Positions 7,878 through 15,827 of a stretch of 64,000 nt of DNA are shown piece by piece. The notes beneath the pieces were generated by a model. The model did not search any database and was not told the origin of the DNA. It worked only from the letters and a program-made list of their open reading frames with translations. This DNA is from Sporothrix humicola (Eukaryota > Ascomycota > Sordariomycetes > Ophiostomatales > Ophiostomataceae): contig WNYE01000072.1 in NCBI GenBank assembly GCA_021396245.1, forward strand, positions 62,001-126,000, written 5' to 3'. The number at the start of each line of letters is the position of its first letter. Positions within the stretch are counted from its first letter, which is position 1. Both the position numbers and the translations under genes were made by a program.

Positions 7878-10400
7878 ATGTTATGCCAGCTTTGCTCACA
7901 AATGAGCCTCCCACGGCTGGTAGACCTGGCCAAACGCGACTTTCGATCCGGCTTCTTTCCCGCGAAGGAGTACTACCACCACCATGTATCGTTCCAGGAA
8001 CTAGAAGAGTGTGCGACAAAAGACGGAGAACAGAGTTGCCCGCTTTGCCGCCTGATTTTGGACAGCTTTTCGAGTGCAGAACACGACGCCACAAATCCAC
8101 AATGGCCGGTGCCGACGTTGACTAACACGGGGAAAGCGGGAGGAGCGGGAGCACCCGCGAAAACATCCACGCCCAAAACGGCAGGCACGACTGAGGCAGG
8201 CACGCGCAGCATGAGGGACGTCGCCCGCCAACTCGCACAGTCGGACGTGCGTATTGCCCTGCGGTCGCGACACACAGCCACGGGTGCGTTCCTGGAGCAC
8301 GTCAAGACGTTTGACCTGCTGGCGGTGCGGCTGGGCGACCGACTCGAGCTGGGGGATCCTTTAAGGGTGCCGGACTTGATGCTGGTCCTCAGAGTTCCGT
8401 CATCGATACAGAGTGCGACAGACTACAAAACTCTCGAAGAAAGCCTTCCCCTGGTTGGTGGCTACCGCATTGGGTGTTCGACGCCCGACGCCCACTTGGG
8501 GTCGGCCGGCAACTTTGCACTGGCCCGCAGCTGGCTCGACGACTGCACCCAGAACCACACGCACTGCTCGACGACGGCGCATACAAAACTGCCGCCGCGA
8601 CTGCCGACGAGGGTCATCGATGTGACCACAACGCCGGCCCGGATTGTGCATGCGGTGGACATCAACAAGGGTCGACCCGACCAGGGGTGTGCCGAGTATG
8701 TCGCCCTGAGTCACTGCTGGGGACGGCCAGCGATTGAGACTCTGTTGACGTCAAAGACCCTAAGGGAATACTCCCGAGCTCTCCCCGAGAGTGATCTGCC
8801 CGCCAACTTTCAGGACGCCATCACTGTGACCCGCTCGCTCGGCATCCCGTACGTGTGGATCGACTCGCTGTGCATCATCCAGGACTCGGTCGCCGACTGG
8901 CGGCACGAATCCGTCAGAATGGGCGCGCTGTACAGCAGGGCGACGTTTTCGCTGCTGGCCATGGCCGCCGACCAGGCCGCGGCGGGTATTTTGAAGGCGG
9001 TGCCGTCGTCGCCGTCGTCGCCGTCGTCGGCGGCAGCCACTCTCGTCCCCTTCACGGGGCCTGGCGACCCCGTGAACTTCTCAGTCTCCCCCATCTTCCA
9101 GGACAGCGAGAGCCTCCGCCAGCTCAGCGAGTCGGCCCCCCTCAGCGTGCGCGGCTGGACGCTGCAGGAGGTTGTGTTCTCGGCGCGGATCCTCTTTTAT
9201 GGCGCCCACCAGATCTACTGGTTTTGTAGCCAAGGCGGCTACAAGTCGGCCGAGTCGCTGCCGGACGGGATCCTGTATCCACACAACAAGTATCCAAGTA
9301 TGGCGTCCGAGTATTACGACGAGACGAAGTCGAAGTCGTCAACGTTATTGACGACGACTTCGTCGTCGTTGTCGTCGACAGAAGCCATCCTTACCGACTT
9401 TTACCACTTCATCGCATCCTACGCGCAGCGCACGCTCACCTACGGCACCGACAAGTTTCCAGCTGTCGCGAGCTTTGCCCAGAACGTTAGTAGAGCACTT
9501 GAAAGAAGCCAGAACGGCGCCCCTTACTCGTATATGGCCGGCGTCTGGAGCGGTGATTTTCGAAGAGGACTTCTCTTCTGCCCCGACGGCATGCACGCCC
9601 CGCACGTGCTACAGGCCGACGAAAAGGACGGTCTGTACCGCGCGCCGTCGTGGTCGTGGGCGGTGACGGACGCCCCGATTGTTTTCCTAGGGGCGCAGAC
9701 GCCGCCGACAGAGAAGACGAATCCCTTGAACTGCCAGCTAGTCTCCTGGTCCACCGTCCTGCGCGACCCAAACAATGCATTTGGCGCTGTCGACGATGCC
9801 CGTATTGTGGTCAAAGGACGAGTCTGTCGTTTGAGAATGAGCTCTACTCATTTCATCGGCCCCTACACGTGGGACAAGGACGACGAGCTGGGGTCGGCGT
9901 GGTTTGATGACCGGCCGGTTGTCGACGGCAAGCCTCTCGAGACGGCCAATGGCAACTGCATCGTCTTTGAAGGGACAGTCGATGGCGATGGCGACGACGA
10001 GGACACGTTTCTGTGCACGTACTATGCGCCGGGAAAGACTGTGAGCACAGAAGAGAAGCAGACGGTGGCTCCCGACATCAACGACTACGAAGGGCAAGAG
10101 TACACCCTGCTGATGGTCGATCTTGGCCAGGCCGACAAGGAGGAGGACAAGGCAAAGAAGACGAAAGACATTGTGGGCAGTGACGATGATGATGATAACG
10201 ACAATGATGACTTTGACGACGACGACGATTTTGACGACGACTTTGACGACGACTGGGACATGACTGACAAGCTGATTCACTGTTTGATATTGAAAAAGGT
10301 GACGACAGGGGTGTACGAACGTGTTGGTGTTTTGATTCTCGACTGGAAGAGTCGGCCGAGAGTCGACAAATGGCGGGAACAGACAATGACACTGGTTTAG
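7878..10400 (+). CDS. HET-domain (heterokaryon incompatibility) protein
   Basis: The 840-residue protein has the HET domain of fungal non-self recognition proteins. The first block is EYVALSHCWG (residues 273-282); further on come the LGIPYVWIDSLCIIQD block and, after it, W.HES.RMG..Y..A.FSLLA. The N-terminus carries two CxxC-like pairs (MLCQLC, CPLCRL), common in this family. HET proteins can trigger cell death after fusion of unlike strains, but most family members have no tested role. Odd feature: an Asp-rich run near residues 768-795 (interrupted by Asn, Phe and Trp), followed by about 45 ordinary residues. I chose ATG 7878 (caccATG) over upstream in-frame positions because the upstream translation is AT-rich and hydrophobic only by composition. 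No intron. Convergent with the bZIP gene 281 bases downstream. Confidence 0.92.
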   Translation: MLCQLCSQMSLPRLVDLAKRDFRSGFFPAKEYYHHHVSFQELEECATKDGEQSCPLCRLILDSFSSAEHDATNPQWPVPTLTNTGKAGGAGAPAKTSTPKTAGTTEAGTRSMRDVARQLAQSDVRIALRSRHTATGAFLEHVKTFDLLAVRLGDRLELGDPLRVPDLMLVLRVPSSIQSATDYKTLEESLPLVGGYRIGCSTPDAHLGSAGNFALARSWLDDCTQNHTHCSTTAHTKLPPRLPTRVIDVTTTPARIVHAVDINKGRPDQGCAEYVALSHCWGRPAIETLLTSKTLREYSRALPESDLPANFQDAITVTRSLGIPYVWIDSLCIIQDSVADWRHESVRMGALYSRATFSLLAMAADQAAAGILKAVPSSPSSPSSAAATLVPFTGPGDPVNFSVSPIFQDSESLRQLSESAPLSVRGWTLQEVVFSARILFYGAHQIYWFCSQGGYKSAESLPDGILYPHNKYPSMASEYYDETKSKSSTLLTTTSSSLSSTEAILTDFYHFIASYAQRTLTYGTDKFPAVASFAQNVSRALERSQNGAPYSYMAGVWSGDFRRGLLFCPDGMHAPHVLQADEKDGLYRAPSWSWAVTDAPIVFLGAQTPPTEKTNPLNCQLVSWSTVLRDPNNAFGAVDDARIVVKGRVCRLRMSSTHFIGPYTWDKDDELGSAWFDDRPVVDGKPLETANGNCIVFEGTVDGDGDDEDTFLCTYYAPGKTVSTEEKQTVAPDINDYEGQEYTLLMVDLGQADKEEDKAKKTKDIVGSDDDDDNDNDDFDDDDDFDDDFDDDWDMTDKLIHCLILKKVTTGVYERVGVLILDWKSRPRVDKWREQTMTLV

Positions 10401-10681
10401 AGACAATAACATACAAAAAGGACGTAGAGAACGAACTGTATTCTAGTCTAATCAAACACCACCAGATATGAAACTAAAAATCAAATGTGTATCGAGTGGT
10501 TTGACAGTTGTTGGTATGTGTCGACCCAATGCCAACATCAAGCCAACCATGACATGTCAACCGTGGGAAAATATAAGCAAGTATGCGAAACAATATCAAG
10601 ATGAAGGTAACCAAAATCAAAAACGCCCCCAGAATAAACGCCGTCATCACTCCTTTGTCATGTCGTCACCACCCCCTCTCG

Positions 10682-11956
10682 TCACTGCCCATCCACCAGG
10701 TCCTTGCAGAAGAACCGCATAAACGGATAGTCGGTCGCCGTCTTCTTGCCGAGCGTCCAGTTCTCGACGCGCCGGATGTGGTTCTCGAAAATGGGGCTGA
10801 GCACGAGGTTCTGGCCGTCGCCCAGATCCAGGAACGCGCCCGAGTCCGTGTACGGCCAGTTGACGGACATGTCGGCGCCCGTCTTGACGCGAAACTCGGC
10901 AAACTCAAAGTCCTTTGTGAGCCACGACTTGCTGCGGATGATGGCGTCGCGGGCCTGGGGCCACGTAATAATATCGACCCACGGCGGGTGGGGGACCGTC
11001 CTCTGTAAATGGGTGGGCTTTAAGAATTCCGGCAGCTTGTCGTAGCTCGACTTGTTGCGGCAGACCAGCCACCTGAGTAAATGGGACAGGGTGTACATGA
11101 GGGCAATCCTCGTCGTCACCGACCGGACGTTGGACTTGCGCACGACGTGCGTCGCGAGGGCAAACGTCAGCGGCTTGGAGCCGTCGTCCCCAAGGTTGGG
11201 ATTCAACAAGGACGAAATGCTCGGAAACTCGGCCTGCGTCAGCTCGCCCGCGCCGCCCGTCTGCTGCTGGAGACGTCGGCCGGAGTTGGTGGTATCGAAA
11301 ATAAACCGGTCCAAATCGTTGACCGGCGCCAGGTGCAGCGGCACAATCTGCCAGTCGGGGATCGTGGGTGGCGCCAGGGTTTGGGTAAGCGGGAATCCCC
11401 CCTCGACAACGCCCATCATCGGCGGCGACGGCGTCAGGTCGTCGTCGGGCGGCGGCATCGGGTACTCAAACACAATGTTGCCCAGCTCGCTGTCGGTGTG
11501 GTTCGGGTCCAGGATTTCGCGTAAGTTGACCGTCCAGATCGCCCCGCTGTGGCTCGCGTCGACGTCGTCGGTGGGGAGGATGCCGGGAAGACGGCCGTTG
11601 GGCAAGGTCGTCGTCGGGACGAGTGATGTGGTCGTCGCCGACGTGGGAGAGAGCCCGTCCGCCATGACTGTGTCGCCATTCACCCCATTCACGCCAGTCG
11701 CCGGAGCTCCAGGAACGCCGGCTGCCGCCGTTCCCGTCGCTCCCGGAGCTCCTCCACAAACACAATTCTTCACCTTGGCCTCCGCCGCCTCCAGCGCCTC
11801 CGACAGCCGCACCACCTCCTGCTCCAGCCATTGGAGTCTGGCCTTCTTCCGCCGCTGGCAGTGCTGCTGGTTCGCCCGGTCAATCGCCCGCTTCCGCTCG
11901 ACCTGCGAGTCCGTCAGGTTCGACACCCGCCGCGCCGCCGGGTCTTGTCTGCCCAT
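10682..11956 (-). CDS. bZIP transcription factor with DUF3425 C-terminus
   Basis: The 424-residue protein starts with a basic region (ERKRAIDRANQQHCQRRKK) running into a short leucine-zipper-like helix (WLEQEVVRLSEALEAAEAKV), roughly residues 18-62. A Gly/Ala/Thr-rich linker follows. The C-terminal part from about residue 245 (ALATHVVRKSNVRS, LMYTLSHLLRWL, then PTHLQRTVPHPPWVDIITWP) matches the fungal DUF3425 pattern, which commonly follows a degenerate bZIP. It is presumably a nuclear DNA-binding regulator; no target can be named. ATG 11956 gives a compact N-terminus. No intron. Its upstream region carries, on the sense strand, the 13-mer CGAGCGAAGCGAG (12057-12069) also present in 3'-end element copy 1. 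Divergent from the Zn2Cys6 gene at 13108. Confidence 0.9.
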   Translation of the reverse strand: MGRQDPAARRVSNLTDSQVERKRAIDRANQQHCQRRKKARLQWLEQEVVRLSEALEAAEAKVKNCVCGGAPGATGTAAAGVPGAPATGVNGVNGDTVMADGLSPTSATTTSLVPTTTLPNGRLPGILPTDDVDASHSGAIWTVNLREILDPNHTDSELGNIVFEYPMPPPDDDLTPSPPMMGVVEGGFPLTQTLAPPTIPDWQIVPLHLAPVNDLDRFIFDTTNSGRRLQQQTGGAGELTQAEFPSISSLLNPNLGDDGSKPLTFALATHVVRKSNVRSVTTRIALMYTLSHLLRWLVCRNKSSYDKLPEFLKPTHLQRTVPHPPWVDIITWPQARDAIIRSKSWLTKDFEFAEFRVKTGADMSVNWPYTDSGAFLDLGDGQNLVLSPIFENHIRRVENWTLGKKTATDYPFMRFFCKDLVDGQ

Positions 11957-13107
11957 GTTGGAGTTGTGTCAGTGTCGTCGTGTGATGTTGTCGTCTTCGA
12001 CGTCGTCGGTGGTATTGGTATTGTCGCCTTCCTTCGTCTTCTTCTCGTTTTGTCGTCTCGCTTCGCTCGACGATGCTCGACGACGATGATTTGCAATCAC
12101 GAAAGCCGCAAAAAACCCGCATGAATCATGGCGAGAAAGAGCGAAAGAGGGGGCGTCCTGCATACTAGCTCGTTTTGGCACAGAACGTGGTGCTGACGCT
12201 GGAAGTGGCCTATGGGAGGCGTTTTTGGGCGCTTTGGGTGGGCTTTGGCCGACTTTTGGCGGGCTTCTTTCTCTCTTCTTTCGCTCTTCTGTCCTGTTCT
12301 TTGTTCTTTCTGGGGCATTTTTGTGCATTTCTGGGGCGCCCAGACGCTGGAGAAAGGGGAAAGCGCTGGGGAAAACGCCGACGACTCCGCTTCTCCGCCT
12401 TCTTTTTTCCCCAGAGAAAAAGGGAAAGAGAGGCCTTGCCTGAATAGGAAGGGCCGCATCCACAGCCAGCCAATCACAGCCACAACAACTCAAACGCTGT
12501 TGAAGACGAACATCAACACCGACAAACACAATGGACAGCCTTTTTTTGTTAGGAAATATGTAATAATACCGGGAAATAAATGATTCTGTAAATATATACT
12601 ATCTGGCTCTCCCATAGAATTGAGATGTATCTCGGTGTACGTCGTACAATGTACAGCAATGACCAGCTACCTGCCGCAGCACGTGACAGCATTCTTCCAC
12701 TTGTCACTTACACCTCAAGACATACAGATTAGGAAATTCTCAGCTACCACTGATTGTACTCTGCTGCATTGCTTTGTTTTTATTCTCTACTGTTTTGTTA
12801 CGGACTCTGTCGTGGATGAATACAGGCGTGTTTGCACATGCGCGTGTGTGCGTTTGTGATTTAATTACCCCTTAATCGACTACTCTCTGTCGTGCCTTCC
12901 CTTTTCGTGATCTGGAACGGCATCGTATCCGTCGTTCCTTCCCGTCTCAACGTAGAAACTCCCATTGCACCTTCCTTCTAGACGATTCCTCAATCTCCGA
13001 AAATGCATTCAGAACATTTACCCCGATTTCCTTCCCTTTCCCCTCATTTCTTCTACCTTCTTCAACATCTTTATTCCTCACTTTTTGTTCTACCAACACA
13101 CACCATC
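11957..13107. other. Divergent intergenic region between two regulator genes
   Basis: About 1.15 kb shared upstream region of the bZIP (minus) and Zn2Cys6 (plus) genes. The part near the bZIP is rich in GAC/GTC triplets; 12205-12440 is pyrimidine-rich on plus; 12530-12620 is AT-rich. No gene or RNA is recognised. Confidence 0.5.
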
Positions 13108-15480
13108 ATGACGTATCAATACACCTACGACAGAGACCCTCCGTGGCCGGGTGAGGCGACTACATTGCCCTCAATGTCGCAGTTTCTCCACATGGACAAC
13201 ACGCCCGAGAACTACCAACTTCCCCAGATTTACGAGCAGCCAATGCCTCAGCCGGCTCGGTCGACTCAATTCACCCAATCGCCTCGGGATACCCAGAGCT
13301 ACCTGGACCCTCAGTTGGCCCAGGTTGACCAGGCTGCCCAGATGGCTGCAATGCCGCAAGTTCCTGTAATGTCAGTGGTGCCTGATGTGCCTCCAGTGCC
13401 TCGGTATTTCCCAATGGATCAAACAGCCCGGGTGGAAACAATCAGTGAGGCGTCCGACGAAGACATGTTTATGCCCCAATACCCTCAGGCTCAAACAGAA
13501 ACTTTCGAAGGTTGTCTTGACCCTCGCTTGGCTCAGCTGAACGAGGAGAGTGACGCACCCCAAGATGTTGGATACTCCCAGGTGTACGAGTCGACGATGC
13601 CTCTGATCGCCCAGGACTCTGAGAATCATCTGGATCCCAACATGGCCCACAACCCCCAGGCCTCTTTTGGTGCCCAGGAGGGCGAGCCGCAGATGCAGGT
13701 GGACGAGATGCCCGCACTGTCTGAGATGCCTCAGGACCACCACAACCGTCAGGATTTCCAGATTCCACAGCCACAGGCTCCCTCCAAGCAGGACAAGACC
13801 ACCGCCGTGAACACCGCACCAACCCCACCAACCACCTCGCCCCCCAGATACTCTAAAAACGGTAGAGGCCACCGCTGCGACCAGTGCAAGGCCCGCGGCC
13901 ATCGGTGCATCCGCGCGCCCAACTCGGAGGGCAAAGTCAGATACGATGCAAATGTTCCGTGCAATTCTTGTGAACTGGCAGGCCTCAAGTGCACGCTCAC
14001 GCTGCCGGCCCCAAGACAGAAACTGCCCCCGCCGGAAGAAGAAGTTCCACAGGCCATCCCTGAGAATGTTGACAATTCCGAAGCTCCTGAGCCGATGCCC
14101 GACTTTCCGGCGCTGGCGCAGCCGATGCCGCCGGTCGACCCCGACGACATGACGGTCGAGGAGGCGACCATGGAGGAGGATCTTGCGACGCTGACACACT
14201 GCTACCGCCGACTCAAGGCTGCCGAAAAAACACTCAACGCCCGGTTCAAGGACGCCACGGACGCGCTCATCCAGGGCAACGCCGCAAATTCCGCCGGGCC
14301 AGGTGCTCTGGGCGGTGCGCCCAGCGGTGTTCGCAAAGCTGCCCTCGCGAGACAGAAACGCGTCGCCATCGACCTGGCGGACCTGCGCACCGAGACCAAG
14401 GCGCTCGTGAACCTTTTTGTTACTGACCCGGGCGAGTTCGCGCCCGAGGTCTTACTGGCGAAAATGCACTACAATCGTAGTAGCGCCGTGGACGAATGGG
14501 CGCGCGGCCTCGAAGAGTTCCCGCGCACCGTGCTGGAGCGCTGCGAGGGCGAGGACATGGCCGAGGGCCACACCATTGTGCCGGAGCGCCGCGCGGGCGG
14601 CCAGGGCCGTTTGGCATACTGCCCCATCGTCGGCGACCGCCAAATGTACGTGGTGGCGGCCCGCGTCGTCAACCTGGACGTGCCGGACGCGCGCGTGGCC
14701 AATGCGCTCTTTGGCGACTCCGAGGTCGGGTACGGCCACGACATGGGCTACCACCACCTGTGGCACCCCAGCAACGGGCTCATGGTCTGCCAGGGCTACC
14801 GCGAGCTGCTGGACACGGGGCAAGCCGTGCTGCTGCCGGCGTCCATCGACCCCCGCGAGACCGGCCTCGTGTTTCACTTGCTCACGAAAAATCCCAAGCT
14901 CTCGCCGCCGACGCCCCCGCCGCACCCCCGCAGCATGTGCAACCCGGACCTCGCCGGGAACAAGCCGAAACGGCCCCGCCCCAAGACGGCGCCGCGCGCC
15001 AGCATCTGGGACCCGGAGCTGCTGCACCGCCGCCCGCTGACATTCATGACGGACAACCCGGAGCGCCGGCCGTCCCCGCCGTACATTCTGTTCAAGGCCA
15101 TCATGACGTTTTTGAGATTGATCCGCCACCGCTCGTGCATGGACGATGTCCTGATCCGCATGGAAGGCGAGACGATGCCCGCCCTCCTCGGGTCGAGTAT
15201 TGCCCCCGTGTTCTGGGACCTGGAGTGCACCGGCAAGTATGCCCGCCTGCGCCACTCCATTTTGTATGCCATGGTCCGAATGTACGCCCTGCTTTCCGCC
15301 GAGCAGGCCGACGCCTTTTGGGGCGGCCGGCCGTCGCGGGACTTGTCTGGGAAGGACGGCGAGGCAGCAAGACTGAGCGCCCGCGACAAGCTGCTGGGCT
15401 ACACCATGGCCGTCGACCTGGTGGCGGCGATGCTCAAGGCCGAGCTGCAGGTCGACGATCTGCCAGAGGACTACATCTAA
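13108..15480 (+). CDS. Protein with a central Zn2Cys6-like cluster, probable regulator
   Basis: The 790-residue protein has six cysteines in a Zn2Cys6-like pattern at C257-x2-C260-x6-C267-x17-C285-x2-C288-x6-C295. This cluster is mid-protein rather than N-terminal and has an unusually long middle spacer. The first 250 residues are Met/Pro/Gln-rich and contain three copies of an LDPxxAQ-like motif (L66-Q72, L137-Q143, L175-H181), which may be an activation or docking region. After the cluster the protein has a Pro/Glu-rich stretch, then a folded-looking C-terminal half of unknown family. I take it as a nuclear regulator by the cluster only. ATG 13108 (catcATG) is chosen because upstream in-frame codons translate a CT-rich leader. 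No intron. The stop codon lies inside a 23-bp tandem duplication. Confidence 0.8.
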   Translation: MTYQYTYDRDPPWPGEATTLPSMSQFLHMDNTPENYQLPQIYEQPMPQPARSTQFTQSPRDTQSYLDPQLAQVDQAAQMAAMPQVPVMSVVPDVPPVPRYFPMDQTARVETISEASDEDMFMPQYPQAQTETFEGCLDPRLAQLNEESDAPQDVGYSQVYESTMPLIAQDSENHLDPNMAHNPQASFGAQEGEPQMQVDEMPALSEMPQDHHNRQDFQIPQPQAPSKQDKTTAVNTAPTPPTTSPPRYSKNGRGHRCDQCKARGHRCIRAPNSEGKVRYDANVPCNSCELAGLKCTLTLPAPRQKLPPPEEEVPQAIPENVDNSEAPEPMPDFPALAQPMPPVDPDDMTVEEATMEEDLATLTHCYRRLKAAEKTLNARFKDATDALIQGNAANSAGPGALGGAPSGVRKAALARQKRVAIDLADLRTETKALVNLFVTDPGEFAPEVLLAKMHYNRSSAVDEWARGLEEFPRTVLERCEGEDMAEGHTIVPERRAGGQGRLAYCPIVGDRQMYVVAARVVNLDVPDARVANALFGDSEVGYGHDMGYHHLWHPSNGLMVCQGYRELLDTGQAVLLPASIDPRETGLVFHLLTKNPKLSPPTPPPHPRSMCNPDLAGNKPKRPRPKTAPRASIWDPELLHRRPLTFMTDNPERRPSPPYILFKAIMTFLRLIRHRSCMDDVLIRMEGETMPALLGSSIAPVFWDLECTGKYARLRHSILYAMVRMYALLSAEQADAFWGGRPSRDLSGKDGEAARLSARDKLLGYTMAVDLVAAMLKAELQVDDLPEDYI

Positions 15481-15515
15481 AGGAGCCAGAGGACTACATC
15501 TAAAGGAGCCAGAGG
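15463..15515 (+). repeat. 23-bp tandem duplication across a stop codon
   Basis: A 23-bp unit (15463-15485) is repeated exactly at 15486-15508 and followed by a 7-bp partial third copy (15509-15515). The unit encodes the last residues PEDYI and the TAA, so the second copy is a non-translated echo of the C-terminus. This fits replication slippage. Confidence 0.9.
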
Positions 15516-15796
15516 TGGTCAGCAATGAGGAATGGCTACAATGGTGGCGTTTGTCCTACAATTAGGAGTGAATCCTTGCTTTTGGTTCTTGGAGCTTTTA
15601 GCTTTTTGGCTTCTTGTCCGTTTACTTGGAACAACTAGAAGCGTTGGGAGTATTGGAAGAATTGGAAGTATCTGGAAGAACGAGTACAAGTGGATGTACA
15701 TTGGTATTTCAGTCATGTATCTATAGTTAATATGTAAATATAAATATTGGTTCTTTCCATCTTCCATCGTCTTCATCATTAATAGTTCTGTTCACG

Positions 15797-15809
15797 TCGC
15801 CTCCGGCGA
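15797..15809 (-). repeat. Single GNA-triloop hairpin after the Zn2Cys6 gene
   Basis: On the minus strand TCGCC-GGA-GGCGA forms a perfect 5-bp stem with a GGA loop, 18 bases beyond the stop of the gene ending at 15828 and in its orientation. It matches the hairpin type of the four larger 3'-end elements (compare CGCC-GGA-GGCG in copy 3). Confidence 0.5.
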
Positions 15810-15827
15810 GTCTCTCTCTTTTTTTCC

